Positions 1-8,485 of a stretch of DNA of 40,720 bases are shown here, piece after piece. The DNA is taken from positions 1-40,720 of the forward strand of contig CANCJV010000037.1 in assembly GCA_947378425.1 (NCBI GenBank), given 5' to 3'. The DNA is from Synechococcaceae cyanobacterium (GTDB taxonomy: Bacteria; Cyanobacteriota; Cyanobacteriia; PCC-6307; Cyanobiaceae). The translations under genes were made by a program, and so were the position numbers. Below the pieces are notes generated by a model. The model was not told where the DNA came from. It made no database searches and was given only the letters and a program-made list of their open reading frames with translations. Each line of letters begins with the position of its first letter. Within the stretch, counting starts at the first letter, position 1.

Positions 1-255
1 GTTGTCGCCGATCGTCAGCAGGGCCTCCTTGTTCTTCCACCAGATCCAGTCGCGGATCGGAGGGGTGTTCTGCAGATCGGCGCGGCTCAGGCCCAGACCC
101 AGCTTGGCGGACGCGTCCTGCAGCACATCCAGCATCGCCTCGCCGTCGGCGCAGCGAGCCAGGGCCTCATTGGTGCGCCTGGCGCCGTTGAGGGCCTTGA
201 GCAGCAGGTTGACCCGCTGCATCACCGGCAGGGTTTTCGGATCGACTCCCTCCAT
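1..255 (-). CDS. Nif11-like small hypothetical protein (3' end cut off by window)
   Basis: The minus strand reads an open frame from ATG 255 off the left edge, giving about 85 residues. The visible part is mostly helical: Leu/Ala-rich stretches, then a segment like the Nif11 leader domain (a helix ending in DVLQDASAKLGLGLSRADL), then a Trp-rich patch, DWIWWKNKEALL. Nif11-type proteins are common in cyanobacteria, some as leader peptides of modified peptides and many of unknown role. The same frame is open back to ATG 369, so the start is uncertain; 255 was chosen because the helical part begins there and the upstream residues are low in complexity. No maturation enzyme is visible, so no function is assigned. 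The family link is a by-eye resemblance. Confidence 0.5.
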   Translation of the reverse strand, partial: MEGVDPKTLPVMQRVNLLLKALNGARRTNEALARCADGEAMLDVLQDASAKLGLGLSRADLQNTPPIRDWIWWKNKEALLTIGDN

Positions 256-447
256 CACCCCATCCACGGGTGTCGGCACCGTATCAGCGCTGACCGTCGT
301 TGGGCAGCTCCCCGCCCACGGCGGAATCGCCCGGCCCACCTCGCCAGGATCAGCGCCAGCGATCAGCATCCCTGATCGGGTTCCATGGACCGGGGGGCTG
401 ACAGATCACCCCACTGCGGGCAACACTGGACATAACGCATCCTTTTG

Positions 448-1221
448 ATGACGCCCCCCCCCACGACTGCGAAGCACCCGGTGTCGCACTGGGTCATCGG
501 GGATGTCCATGGCTGCGCTGATGCTCTTGAGGCGCTGATCGACCGGCTGCCCCGCCACGATCGTCTGGTGCTCTGCGGTGATGTGATCAACCGCGGCCCT
601 CGGATCGAAGCCGCCATGACCCTGGCCTGGCAGCTGGTCGAGAGTGGCCGGGCCGTCTGGTTGATGGGGAACCACGAGCGCACCCTGGTGGAGCAGTTGC
701 GGGCCGGAGACTGGCGGGCGCTGCAGTCGCTGGCGGGCTGCGACACCTACCGCCAGCTGGGCGATCTGGGCTGTCGTCGCTGGCTGGAGCGGCTGGACCA
801 TCTGCCGATGGCCTACTGGGGCCGGGGCTGGGTCGCCACCCATGCCGGCTTCGACCCCCTCACCTGGAGGCCCGACCCGACGGTGCGGATGGCCTTCTGG
901 CAGACCTACGACGGCCGCTTCGGCGACGTGATCGTCGGCCACACCCCGGGCCCGGAGGTGCGCCGCGTGGGCCTCCTGCGCCAGATCGTGCTGATCGACA
1001 CCGGCGCCTGCTACGGCGGCCAGCTGACCGCCTACTGCCCGGAAACCGGCGCCATTGTTCAGGTGGAAGGCGGAACCTTCGGCCGGGAGTTCCACCCTGC
1101 CCTGGCCGGTCCACGTCTGCCGGAGCCGGGCCGAGCTAAGACAGGTCGATCGGAGATCCGCATGCCAGAGACGCTGTTGCCCGAGACGCGCCTGTCCCAG
1201 GCCCAGCGGCCCCTGCACTGA
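448..1221 (+). CDS. Metallophosphoesterase, PPP-type Ser/Thr protein phosphatase family
   Basis: A predicted metal-dependent phosphoesterase of 257 residues. It carries the three classical PPP motifs in order: GDVHG near residue 18, GDVINRGP near 43 and GNHE near 75, followed by His-containing metal-ligand segments (THAGFDP, then VGHTPGP). Relatives are either protein Ser/Thr phosphatases or diadenosine tetraphosphate hydrolases; the sequence does not decide between them. The protein should be cytoplasmic, with no signal peptide or membrane segment. ATG 448 is preceded by an in-frame TTG at 445. The last ~40 residues, rich in Pro/Arg/Glu, lie beyond the catalytic core and look poorly constrained. 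It sits just upstream of recC on the same strand, but a functional link is not evident. Confidence 0.87.
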   Translation: MTPPPTTAKHPVSHWVIGDVHGCADALEALIDRLPRHDRLVLCGDVINRGPRIEAAMTLAWQLVESGRAVWLMGNHERTLVEQLRAGDWRALQSLAGCDTYRQLGDLGCRRWLERLDHLPMAYWGRGWVATHAGFDPLTWRPDPTVRMAFWQTYDGRFGDVIVGHTPGPEVRRVGLLRQIVLIDTGACYGGQLTAYCPETGAIVQVEGGTFGREFHPALAGPRLPEPGRAKTGRSEIRMPETLLPETRLSQAQRPLH

Positions 1222-1268
1222 ATCTCTTCGCCGCACTGATCCCCTCGCCGCTCTGATCTCCTCTCCTC
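1215..1268. repeat. Three imperfect tandem copies of a ~18 bp unit
   Basis: Between the phosphatase stop and recC, three adjacent units resemble GCACTGATCTCCTCGCC: 1215-1232, 1233-1249 and 1250-1268. Each contains a CTGA core and a CT-rich end. The first copy overlaps the phosphatase stop codon. The role is unknown; it may be slippage. Confidence 0.55.
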
Positions 1269-1284
1269 GCTGAACGGCAACGCC

Positions 1285-4200
1285 GTGCTGACCGTCTTCC
1301 GCAGCAACCGGGCCGAGCTGCTGGCCCAGATCCTGGCCGCCCAGCTGAGCCTCACCCCCCCCGACCCCCTGGAAACGGTCCAGGTGGTGGTCAACACCTG
1401 GCCCACCAGCCGCTGGCTCGGCGAGCACCTGGCCAGCCACCTGGGCGGCATTGCCGCCAACCTGCGCTACCCCTTTCCGGGGGCGCGGCTGCGTGAGCTG
1501 GTGGAGGTGGTGCTCCAGCAGGGTCCGGGCACCGTGGGCGACCTGGTTGCAGGCCGAGATCTCGTCAGAGGCACAGACCGGGAAGCCCGCAACGACCAGG
1601 GCCCAGAGCAAGCCGGCATCCGTGCCGTGGAGCCAGGGCGGGGCGGCGGCTCGCCTGCGCCGCCGCTCCTCGACCCCTGGCGGGCGAACGTGCTGGTCTG
1701 GCCGCTGCTGGAGGAGCTGCCTGCGGTGGCGGCAGGGCCGAGCGGCGCACCGCTGCGGCCCTGGCTGGAACGCTTTGCCGCTCAGGAGCGGCTGGAGCGA
1801 GAGGCCTGGCAGCTGGGCCGCGCCATCGCCGATGCCTTCGACGATTACGGCCTCTACCGCCCCGCCATGCTGCGGGCCTGGGCCCGGGGGGAGACCGTCG
1901 ATGACAACGGCCTGCCGCTGCCGCCTTCGCAGCATTGGCAGGCGGTGCTGTACCGGGCCCTGGCCGAACGCCTGGCCTGCGCTCCCTTCGGCGTCCGGGT
2001 GGAGGCGGCGATCGAACGGCTGGAGCAGCGGCCGCCTTTGCCCCAGCTGGCCGACCAGCGGGTGCGGCTGTTCGGCCTCAGCAGCATGGCGCCGGTTCAG
2101 GTGCGCCTGCTCCAGGCCCTCAGCGGCCTGATCCCGGTGGAGATCTATCTGCTCACCCCCTGCCCCGACCTCTGGCAGCGCTGCGCCGATCGTCGCCGCC
2201 AGTTGAGCGACAGCCTCGCCCTGGCCGAACCCTTCGGCATGGACTGGATGCTGCAGGCCCCGGGGCTGGAGGCCCGCTTCGGTCGCCTGGGGGGGGAGTT
2301 TCAACAGCTGCTGGAGGGCACCGGCGAGGCCCAGCTGGGCCGCTGGGAGGCCGGCGATCTGTTCGTCGCGCCGGCCAGCGTGGTGGAGCAGACCCCGGCC
2401 CCAGGCTCAGCCCCACCGGCAGCAGCGCCACCCCTGCTGCACCAGCTCCAGGCCCAGCTGTTCGACCCCGCCGTGGTGCCGGCCCTGCGCCGCGCCGCAG
2501 GCGACAGCTCCCTGGAGTTCCACCCCTGCCCCGGGCCGTTGCGCCAGGTGCAGATCGTGCGCGATCGACTGCTGCAGCTGCTGGCTGCCGACGCCAGCCT
2601 GCAGCCCCGGGACATCCTGGTGATGACCCCCCAGGTGGATCGCTTCGCCCCCCTGATCACGGCGGTGTTCGGCGACACGGGCGCGACCGGCGTCGAGCTG
2701 CCCTGGCGCCTGACCGATCGCAGCCAGCAGAGCAGCGCCGGCATCGGTCGGGCCCTGTTGCAACTTCTGCGCCTGGCCGGCGGCCGTCTCAGCGCCTCCG
2801 AGCTGGAAAGCCTGCTGAGCTGCGGGCCGCTGCAGCAGCACTTCGAACTCAGCGCCGAGGACACAGCCCAGCTCACCACGGCATTGCAGCGCTGCGGCTT
2901 CCGCTGGGGTCTCGATGGCCGTGATCGTGGCGGCGATCCCTGCCACAGCCTGCGCTGGAGCCTCGATCGCCTGCTGCTGGGCCTGGTGCTCCCCGAAACC
3001 CCCGGCCTGGCACCGGCCCTGACCGCCCCCGCCGCCAGTGGTGCCTCCCTGGATCTCAGCGGCCGCTGGCTGCGGCTGCTCGATCGCCTGCAGCACTGGC
3101 TGAGCGTGCTGCGTCAGGGGGCCTCGGTAGCGCACTGGGCCGAGCTCCTGGTGGATCTGCTGGACGACCTGTTCGGCGATGGCGGCGAGGCGGCCTGGGA
3201 GCTGCCGCCGCTGCTGGCCGCCATCGACAGCTGGCGGCAGGCGGCGGAAGTCTGTGCGCTGAGCCTCGATGCCCAGGTGGTGGCCGACGGACTCGATGAA
3301 GGTCTGAGTGCGGACAGCGGCCGTTTCGGCCATCGCAGTGGCGCCCTGACGATCAGCGCCCTCGAACCGATGCGGGCGATTCCCCATCGGGTGATCGTGC
3401 TGATGGGACTCGATGCCGGCCCCTTCCCCCGCCAGAGCAGCCGTTCCGGCTTTCACCTGATGGAGTCCCGCCGGCGCCTGGGCGATCCCGATCCCGCCGA
3501 CCAGGATCGCTACGCCCTGATGGAGGCCCTGCTCTCGGCCCGCGATCACCTGCTGATCAGCTGGAGCTGCCGGGACGACCGCAGTGGCGAGCCACTCGAA
3601 CCCGCCTCGCCGGTGCGCCAATGGATGCAATGGCTTGAGGGAGAGCTCGAGGGGGGCAGCGCTGCTCTGGTGGCCGCCCATGCCCCCAGCCCCCTGGAAC
3701 GCAGCAATTTCCAGAACAGCCCGGAACGCCCTGCCCCCAGCTGTGATCGCCGCCTGCTGGCGGCCCGCGCCCTGCTCGAGAGCGCTCCGCCGCCGCCGGC
3801 CGCCGCCCTGCTGCAGGGGCCGATGCCCGAGGCCCTGGAGCCGGAGGCACCCGCCAACGCCCTGGACGATCTGGCCGCCTGGCTGAAGGCACCGCAGAAA
3901 CACTGGCTGGCCGCCCTGGGACTGCGGCCGGGGGAATGGCAGGACCGGATCGAGGATCTCGATCCCCTGGCCCTGGCGGAGCGGCAGCGCTCGGCCCTGC
4001 TGCGGGACCTGCTGGCGGAACTGGAGGCCAAGCCGGAAGCCGCCATCGAGGAGGGGCCAGACGCGGCCGCCGACTGGCTGGAGCACTACCGGGGCCAGGG
4101 GCGACTACCGGCCCTGGCGGGGGGCGAGCTCGAGGCCGAAGGTCTCCAGCAGCGCTGGTCGAGCCTGCATAGGTGCCTGGACTCCCTGGGTCCCCGCCAC

Positions 4201-4746
4201 CAGGATCCACTGGTCTGGCAAGCCTGGCAGGGGTCACCCCGCTGGCAGGGGGACTCCATCGTGGTGGTGCAGACGGCCAGGATCAGGCCCGCCCAGCGGC
4301 TGGAGCTGTGGCTGCAGTTGCTGCTCGCCGTGGCGGCCGCCCCCGCCAGCGGCCACCAACCGCTTCAGGGCGTGGTGATCGCCCGCGACGACAAGCGGAA
4401 CGACCAATTCAGCCCCCAGTACCGGCTGAAACCACCGCCCCTTGAGCAGGCCCGGGCCGAACTGGAGCGGCTGGCGAACCTTCACCAGCACTGGCGTTGC
4501 CGCTGCTGGCCGGTGCCACCGCTGAGCGGCTGGGCCTGGGTGTCAGCCGAAGCCAGGCGGGCCGGCGCGGGCTTCGAGGCCGCCCAGCGCGCCTGGGAAG
4601 GGGGAGCGAACCAGTGGGCCGAGCGGCAGCAGGAGGAGATGGCGGTCTGCTTCGGCGCCGGCCTGGAGGCCAGTGAGCTGATCGATGCCCACTTCGAAGC
4701 GAGGGCACAGGAGCTCTGGGACCCTGTGCTGAAGGCCCAGTTGTGA
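1285..4746 (+). CDS. recC: Exodeoxyribonuclease V subunit gamma (RecC)
   Basis: The RecC subunit of the RecBCD helicase-nuclease, which processes double-strand DNA ends for recombination and degrades foreign linear DNA. RecC is a catalytically dead helicase/nuclease homologue that splits the strands and scans for the recombination hotspot. The N-terminus has the family start pattern (a FRSNRAELL segment, then TWPTSRWLGEHLA and GIAANLRYPFP). A mid-protein segment with ALEPMRAIPHRVIVLMGLDAG and FPR is also typical. At 1153 residues it is close to the usual ~1120. The start is GTG 1285. Residues ~93-130 form a Gly/Arg/Pro-rich stretch between otherwise conserved blocks that looks like a lineage-specific insertion. 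The next gene, recB, begins 13 bp after the stop, so the two are co-transcribed. Confidence 0.93.
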   Translation: MLTVFRSNRAELLAQILAAQLSLTPPDPLETVQVVVNTWPTSRWLGEHLASHLGGIAANLRYPFPGARLRELVEVVLQQGPGTVGDLVAGRDLVRGTDREARNDQGPEQAGIRAVEPGRGGGSPAPPLLDPWRANVLVWPLLEELPAVAAGPSGAPLRPWLERFAAQERLEREAWQLGRAIADAFDDYGLYRPAMLRAWARGETVDDNGLPLPPSQHWQAVLYRALAERLACAPFGVRVEAAIERLEQRPPLPQLADQRVRLFGLSSMAPVQVRLLQALSGLIPVEIYLLTPCPDLWQRCADRRRQLSDSLALAEPFGMDWMLQAPGLEARFGRLGGEFQQLLEGTGEAQLGRWEAGDLFVAPASVVEQTPAPGSAPPAAAPPLLHQLQAQLFDPAVVPALRRAAGDSSLEFHPCPGPLRQVQIVRDRLLQLLAADASLQPRDILVMTPQVDRFAPLITAVFGDTGATGVELPWRLTDRSQQSSAGIGRALLQLLRLAGGRLSASELESLLSCGPLQQHFELSAEDTAQLTTALQRCGFRWGLDGRDRGGDPCHSLRWSLDRLLLGLVLPETPGLAPALTAPAASGASLDLSGRWLRLLDRLQHWLSVLRQGASVAHWAELLVDLLDDLFGDGGEAAWELPPLLAAIDSWRQAAEVCALSLDAQVVADGLDEGLSADSGRFGHRSGALTISALEPMRAIPHRVIVLMGLDAGPFPRQSSRSGFHLMESRRRLGDPDPADQDRYALMEALLSARDHLLISWSCRDDRSGEPLEPASPVRQWMQWLEGELEGGSAALVAAHAPSPLERSNFQNSPERPAPSCDRRLLAARALLESAPPPPAAALLQGPMPEALEPEAPANALDDLAAWLKAPQKHWLAALGLRPGEWQDRIEDLDPLALAERQRSALLRDLLAELEAKPEAAIEEGPDAAADWLEHYRGQGRLPALAGGELEAEGLQQRWSSLHRCLDSLGPRHQDPLVWQAWQGSPRWQGDSIVVVQTARIRPAQRLELWLQLLLAVAAAPASGHQPLQGVVIARDDKRNDQFSPQYRLKPPPLEQARAELERLANLHQHWRCRCWPVPPLSGWAWVSAEARRAGAGFEAAQRAWEGGANQWAERQQEEMAVCFGAGLEASELIDAHFEARAQELWDPVLKAQL

Positions 4747-4759
4747 AGGCGCCGTTGTG

Positions 4760-7700
4760 ATGGTGAACTTCGAGGCCAACACCTTTCCCCTCGACCCCGG
4801 CGTACGCCTGCTGGAGGCCAGTGCCGGCACGGGCAAGACCTTCGCCCTGGCCCACCTGGTGCTGCGGCTGATCGGCGAGCAGCAGCTGGAACTGCGCCGG
4901 CTGCTGGTGGTCACCTTCACCGAGGCGGCGGCCGCCGAGTTGCGGGATCGCATCGGCCGCCGCCTGCAGGAGGCCCTGCGCGCCCTGGAGCAACCCCACA
5001 ACGACGACTTCGACGCCGTGCTCCTGGACTGGCGCCAGCGCTGCGGCGCCGCCCCCCGCGATCCGCTGCGGGCCCGATTGCTGCTGGCGCTCGAAGAGCT
5101 CGATGGCGCCGACATCACCACGATCCACGGCTTCTGCCATCGCAACCTCAGCCGCCATGCGCTCGAAGCCGGCCGCCCCCCCGATCCCGAGCTCGAAACC
5201 GACAGCGACACCACCCTGCAGCAGATCGCCCACGACTACTGGCAGCAGCAGGTTCTGCCCCTGCCCGTGTCGCTGCTGGGGGGCCTCGGCCGCAAGCACG
5301 TGGATCCGGAGCGGGTGCGGCAGCTGGTGGCCAGCCTCGATGGCGACCCGGCCCTGGATCTCGAACCCCTGCCGCCGGAGCTCAGCCTCGAGCGGCCCCT
5401 GGCGGAGCAACTGCCGGCCATCTGGCACAGCCGCTGGGAGCGCTTCTGCGACCTGTGGCAGGCCCACAGCCGCGCCCTGATCGAGGACTTCCAGGCTGCG
5501 GCCGCCGAGTGGCATGGGCTGGGGGCCAAACCCAGCAAGGACTATGTGCGCCGCTACAGCAAGGACCGCTGTGCGCCGGTGGATGGCCTGATCGCCAGCC
5601 TGGGAGCAGCGGGGGACTACCGGGCCGTGGCCGCTGACCCCCTGCTCAACGGGCTGTTCCATCCCGGCACCTTCTGCCAGGCGGCCCGCAAAGCCGAAGG
5701 GGAGGGTCGGCCGATCCGCCTGCCCCAGCCGGCCCTGATGGAGGCGGTGGCGGCGCTCGTCGATGGGCCGGCGGAACTGGTGCTGCTCCATGCCGGCCAC
5801 TGGGGCCGCCGTGAGCTGCGCCACCGCCGCCACCAGATGGGCCGCATCAGCTTCTCCCAGCTGCTCGAAGATCTGGATCCCGGCGAGGAGCAAAGCCCGC
5901 CCTGCGCCAATCCACTGCTGGATCAGATCGGCCAGCGCTACGACGTGGCCCTGGTGGACGAGTTCCAGGACACCGATCCGATCCAGTGGCGCATCCTGCG
6001 GCGCTGCTTCGGCAGCGGCCGGCATCGCCTGGTGATGGTGGGGGATCCCAAGCAGGCCATCTACCGCTTCCGCGGCGGCGACCTGGCCACCTACCTGGCG
6101 GCGAAGGCCACCGCTTCAGCCTGCTACGAATTGAGCACCAACCACCGCTCCACCGCCCCCTTGGTGGCGGCCTTCAACGGCCTGATGCACGGGCCGGGCC
6201 TGCGCCGTTCCGGGCTGGAGGTGCCCGAGGTGCGGGCCCAGGCCCGGCGCTCCGGGCCGGCGGGCCCCGCCCTGGAGCTGCTCTGGCTGGGGGGCGAGCG
6301 AGCGGCGGGCGAGAAACCCATCGCCAAAGGGACCCTGGAACGCCATCTGGCCCCCTGGATCGCCGCCCTCACCGCCAACCTGATCGAGGAGGCGGCCGAG
6401 CTGGGCGAGGGCGACCGCCGCCGGCGCCTGGGTGCCGATGACATCTGCCTGCTGGTCGGCAATCGCTACCAGGCCGAGACGCTGCGGGCCGCCCTGGAGC
6501 ACGAGGGCATCGCCAGCAGGCTGATCAGCCGCCTCGATGTGCTGGCCACGCCCGCCGCCACGGCCCTGCAGCGGCTGCTCGACGCCCTGGCGGCCCCTGC
6601 CGATGGCAATCGGCTGCGCCTGCTCGCGGCCTCGCCCCTGCTGGGCTGGAGCGCCAGAACGATCGGTGAAGCCGGGCCGGCCACCTGGAGCAGCCTGGCG
6701 GGCCAGCTGCAGCAGCTCAGCCAGCGGGTCCCCGTGCAGGGACTGCTGGGGGTTCTGGCCGAAATGCTGGAGGCCAGGGTGGTGGCCCGGCTATGGCGCC
6801 AGGGGCGGTTGCTTGCCGATCTGCAGCAGGTGGCGGCCCTGGTGCAGGAGCGGCTCCACAGCGAACAGCAAGGGCTGGCGGCGACGGCCGACTGGCTGCG
6901 GCGCCTGCGGCTGGACCAGGAGCGCTCGGTGCCGGAGGAGCATCTGTCACACAGTGACCGGGAGCAGGGGCTTGTCTCGGTGGTGACGGTCCACGCCAGC
7001 AAGGGCCTGGAATACCCGGTGGTGATCTGCCCCTACCTCTGGCAAGGCCCTGGCGACGGACACCGGGGGGGGAGCGGCAGACCGGTGCGCTGGCAGCCCC
7101 CCGGCCACAGCCGCCCCCGGCTCGACCTTCACCTCAGCCCCCACTGGGGCCTGGGTCATGAGGCCGCCCGCCAGCACCGCCTGGCCGAGGAGCAGGAGCG
7201 CGAACGACTGGCCTATGTGGCCGCCACCCGGGCCTGCCACCGGCTGGTGCTCGCCTGGGGGCCGGCGGCCGGCCACCACACCAATCCCCTGTTTCCCTGG
7301 CTGTTCAGCGAGGCTCCGCTGCCCGGCGCCGGCGACGCTCCCTATCAGCCTCTGGGCGATGCCGAATGGCGTCAGCAGCTGGAAGCGGGCCTGGCGGCCC
7401 GGGGCCTGGCGATCCGGGTGCTCGAACCGCCGCCGCCCCGGCCGGGGCGGCTGACCCGGCCGCTGATCCCAGGGCCGGCCCTGGCCTGTGGCCCCGTCCC
7501 CACCAGACGATTCGACTCGCTCTGGGGCCGCAGCAGCTACACCAGCTGGACCCGGGGCAGCCATCAGAGCGGGCCTGTGGCCATACCGATCGATGCCGAT
7601 CGCGACACGGAGGATCCCAGCCCCGAAGCGGCCCGGCCCCCCGGCGGCAGCCCTCCAACCCTCTGGTCCGACCAGGGGCCCCTGGCCGGGTTTCCGCGTG

Positions 7701-8485
7701 GCGCGGCTGCGGGGGACTGCCTGCACCGCATCCTCGAGCGACTCGACTACGGCTTGCCGCTCGACCAGGAGCGCAACCGAGCCGTGGTGGTGGCGGAGTT
7801 GCAGCGGGCCGGCCTGCGGCACGAGCCCCTGGAGCCGGTGCTGGCCGGACTGGAGCAGCTGCGACTGACCCCCTTCGGCAGTGAGCTGCAGAACCTGCGG
7901 ATCGCCGATCTCGAGGCACGGGAGCGCCTGCATGAAATGAACTTCGATCTCACCCTCGGCGAGGTCCGGGCCACTGACCTGGCTGCGGCCTTCCACGCCC
8001 ATCCCGGCGGCAGCGTCGCGGCGGACTACGGGCAGCAGCTGGCCAGCCTGCCGATCCACAGCCGGGGCTTCCTCACCGGCTCGATCGATCTCGTCTTTCA
8101 CGCCGGCTCCGGCAGCGACCAGCGCTGGTGGGTGGCGGACTGGAAGAGCAACTGGCTCGGACAGCGCGATGACGAAGGTCGCCCCCTGGCCTGCGGGCCC
8201 TGTCACTACGGCCCGGCGGCGATGGCCGAGCTGATGGCGGCCAACCACTATGTGCTGCAGGCCCATCTCTATCTCGTGGCTCTGCATCGCTACCTGGGCT
8301 GGCGCCTGCCGGGGTACGACCCCGAGCGCCATCTCGGCGGCTTCGCCTACGTGTTCCTGCGGGGCACCCCCGGAGCGCAGGCAGCCTCGGCCCTGCCCGG
8401 CGAGGTGCCGGGGATGCTGGTGGATCGGCCGCCCCTGGGCCGCATCCTGGCCCTGGACGACGCCCTGGGAGGAAAAGGCCGATGA
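4760..8485 (+). CDS. recB: Exodeoxyribonuclease V subunit beta (RecB)
   Basis: RecB supplies the 3'-5' helicase motor and the only nuclease site of RecBCD. The UvrD-like helicase shows Walker A ASAGTGKTF (residues ~20-28), the DExx motif VDEFQDTDPIQW (~400), GDPKQAIYRFRGGD (motif III region) and VTVHASKGLEYPVV (~743, motif V region). The C-terminal nuclease domain keeps its metal-binding acids and lysine in GSIDLVF (~1106) and DWKSN (~1127), so the nuclease should be active. Length 1241, slightly longer than the E. coli protein. ATG 4760 follows an in-frame GTG at 4757. The stop overlaps the recD start as ATGA, indicating translational coupling. The order recC-recB-recD lacks the ptr gene found between recC and recB in E. 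coli. Confidence 0.95.
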   Translation: MVNFEANTFPLDPGVRLLEASAGTGKTFALAHLVLRLIGEQQLELRRLLVVTFTEAAAAELRDRIGRRLQEALRALEQPHNDDFDAVLLDWRQRCGAAPRDPLRARLLLALEELDGADITTIHGFCHRNLSRHALEAGRPPDPELETDSDTTLQQIAHDYWQQQVLPLPVSLLGGLGRKHVDPERVRQLVASLDGDPALDLEPLPPELSLERPLAEQLPAIWHSRWERFCDLWQAHSRALIEDFQAAAAEWHGLGAKPSKDYVRRYSKDRCAPVDGLIASLGAAGDYRAVAADPLLNGLFHPGTFCQAARKAEGEGRPIRLPQPALMEAVAALVDGPAELVLLHAGHWGRRELRHRRHQMGRISFSQLLEDLDPGEEQSPPCANPLLDQIGQRYDVALVDEFQDTDPIQWRILRRCFGSGRHRLVMVGDPKQAIYRFRGGDLATYLAAKATASACYELSTNHRSTAPLVAAFNGLMHGPGLRRSGLEVPEVRAQARRSGPAGPALELLWLGGERAAGEKPIAKGTLERHLAPWIAALTANLIEEAAELGEGDRRRRLGADDICLLVGNRYQAETLRAALEHEGIASRLISRLDVLATPAATALQRLLDALAAPADGNRLRLLAASPLLGWSARTIGEAGPATWSSLAGQLQQLSQRVPVQGLLGVLAEMLEARVVARLWRQGRLLADLQQVAALVQERLHSEQQGLAATADWLRRLRLDQERSVPEEHLSHSDREQGLVSVVTVHASKGLEYPVVICPYLWQGPGDGHRGGSGRPVRWQPPGHSRPRLDLHLSPHWGLGHEAARQHRLAEEQERERLAYVAATRACHRLVLAWGPAAGHHTNPLFPWLFSEAPLPGAGDAPYQPLGDAEWRQQLEAGLAARGLAIRVLEPPPPRPGRLTRPLIPGPALACGPVPTRRFDSLWGRSSYTSWTRGSHQSGPVAIPIDADRDTEDPSPEAARPPGGSPPTLWSDQGPLAGFPRGAAAGDCLHRILERLDYGLPLDQERNRAVVVAELQRAGLRHEPLEPVLAGLEQLRLTPFGSELQNLRIADLEARERLHEMNFDLTLGEVRATDLAAAFHAHPGGSVAADYGQQLASLPIHSRGFLTGSIDLVFHAGSGSDQRWWVADWKSNWLGQRDDEGRPLACGPCHYGPAAMAELMAANHYVLQAHLYLVALHRYLGWRLPGYDPERHLGGFAYVFLRGTPGAQAASALPGEVPGMLVDRPPLGRILALDDALGGKGR

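Noticed and set aside
2..448. A 148-codon + strand frame at the left edge
   Set aside because: Ser/Ala/Pro-rich with no domain; the minus strand has the better coding signal (Nif11-like).
406..2304. A 632-codon open frame on the minus strand
   Set aside because: It runs opposite to the phosphatase and recC; the translation is low in complexity (Gln/Gly/Ala/His) with no motif, as expected from antisense of GC-rich genes.
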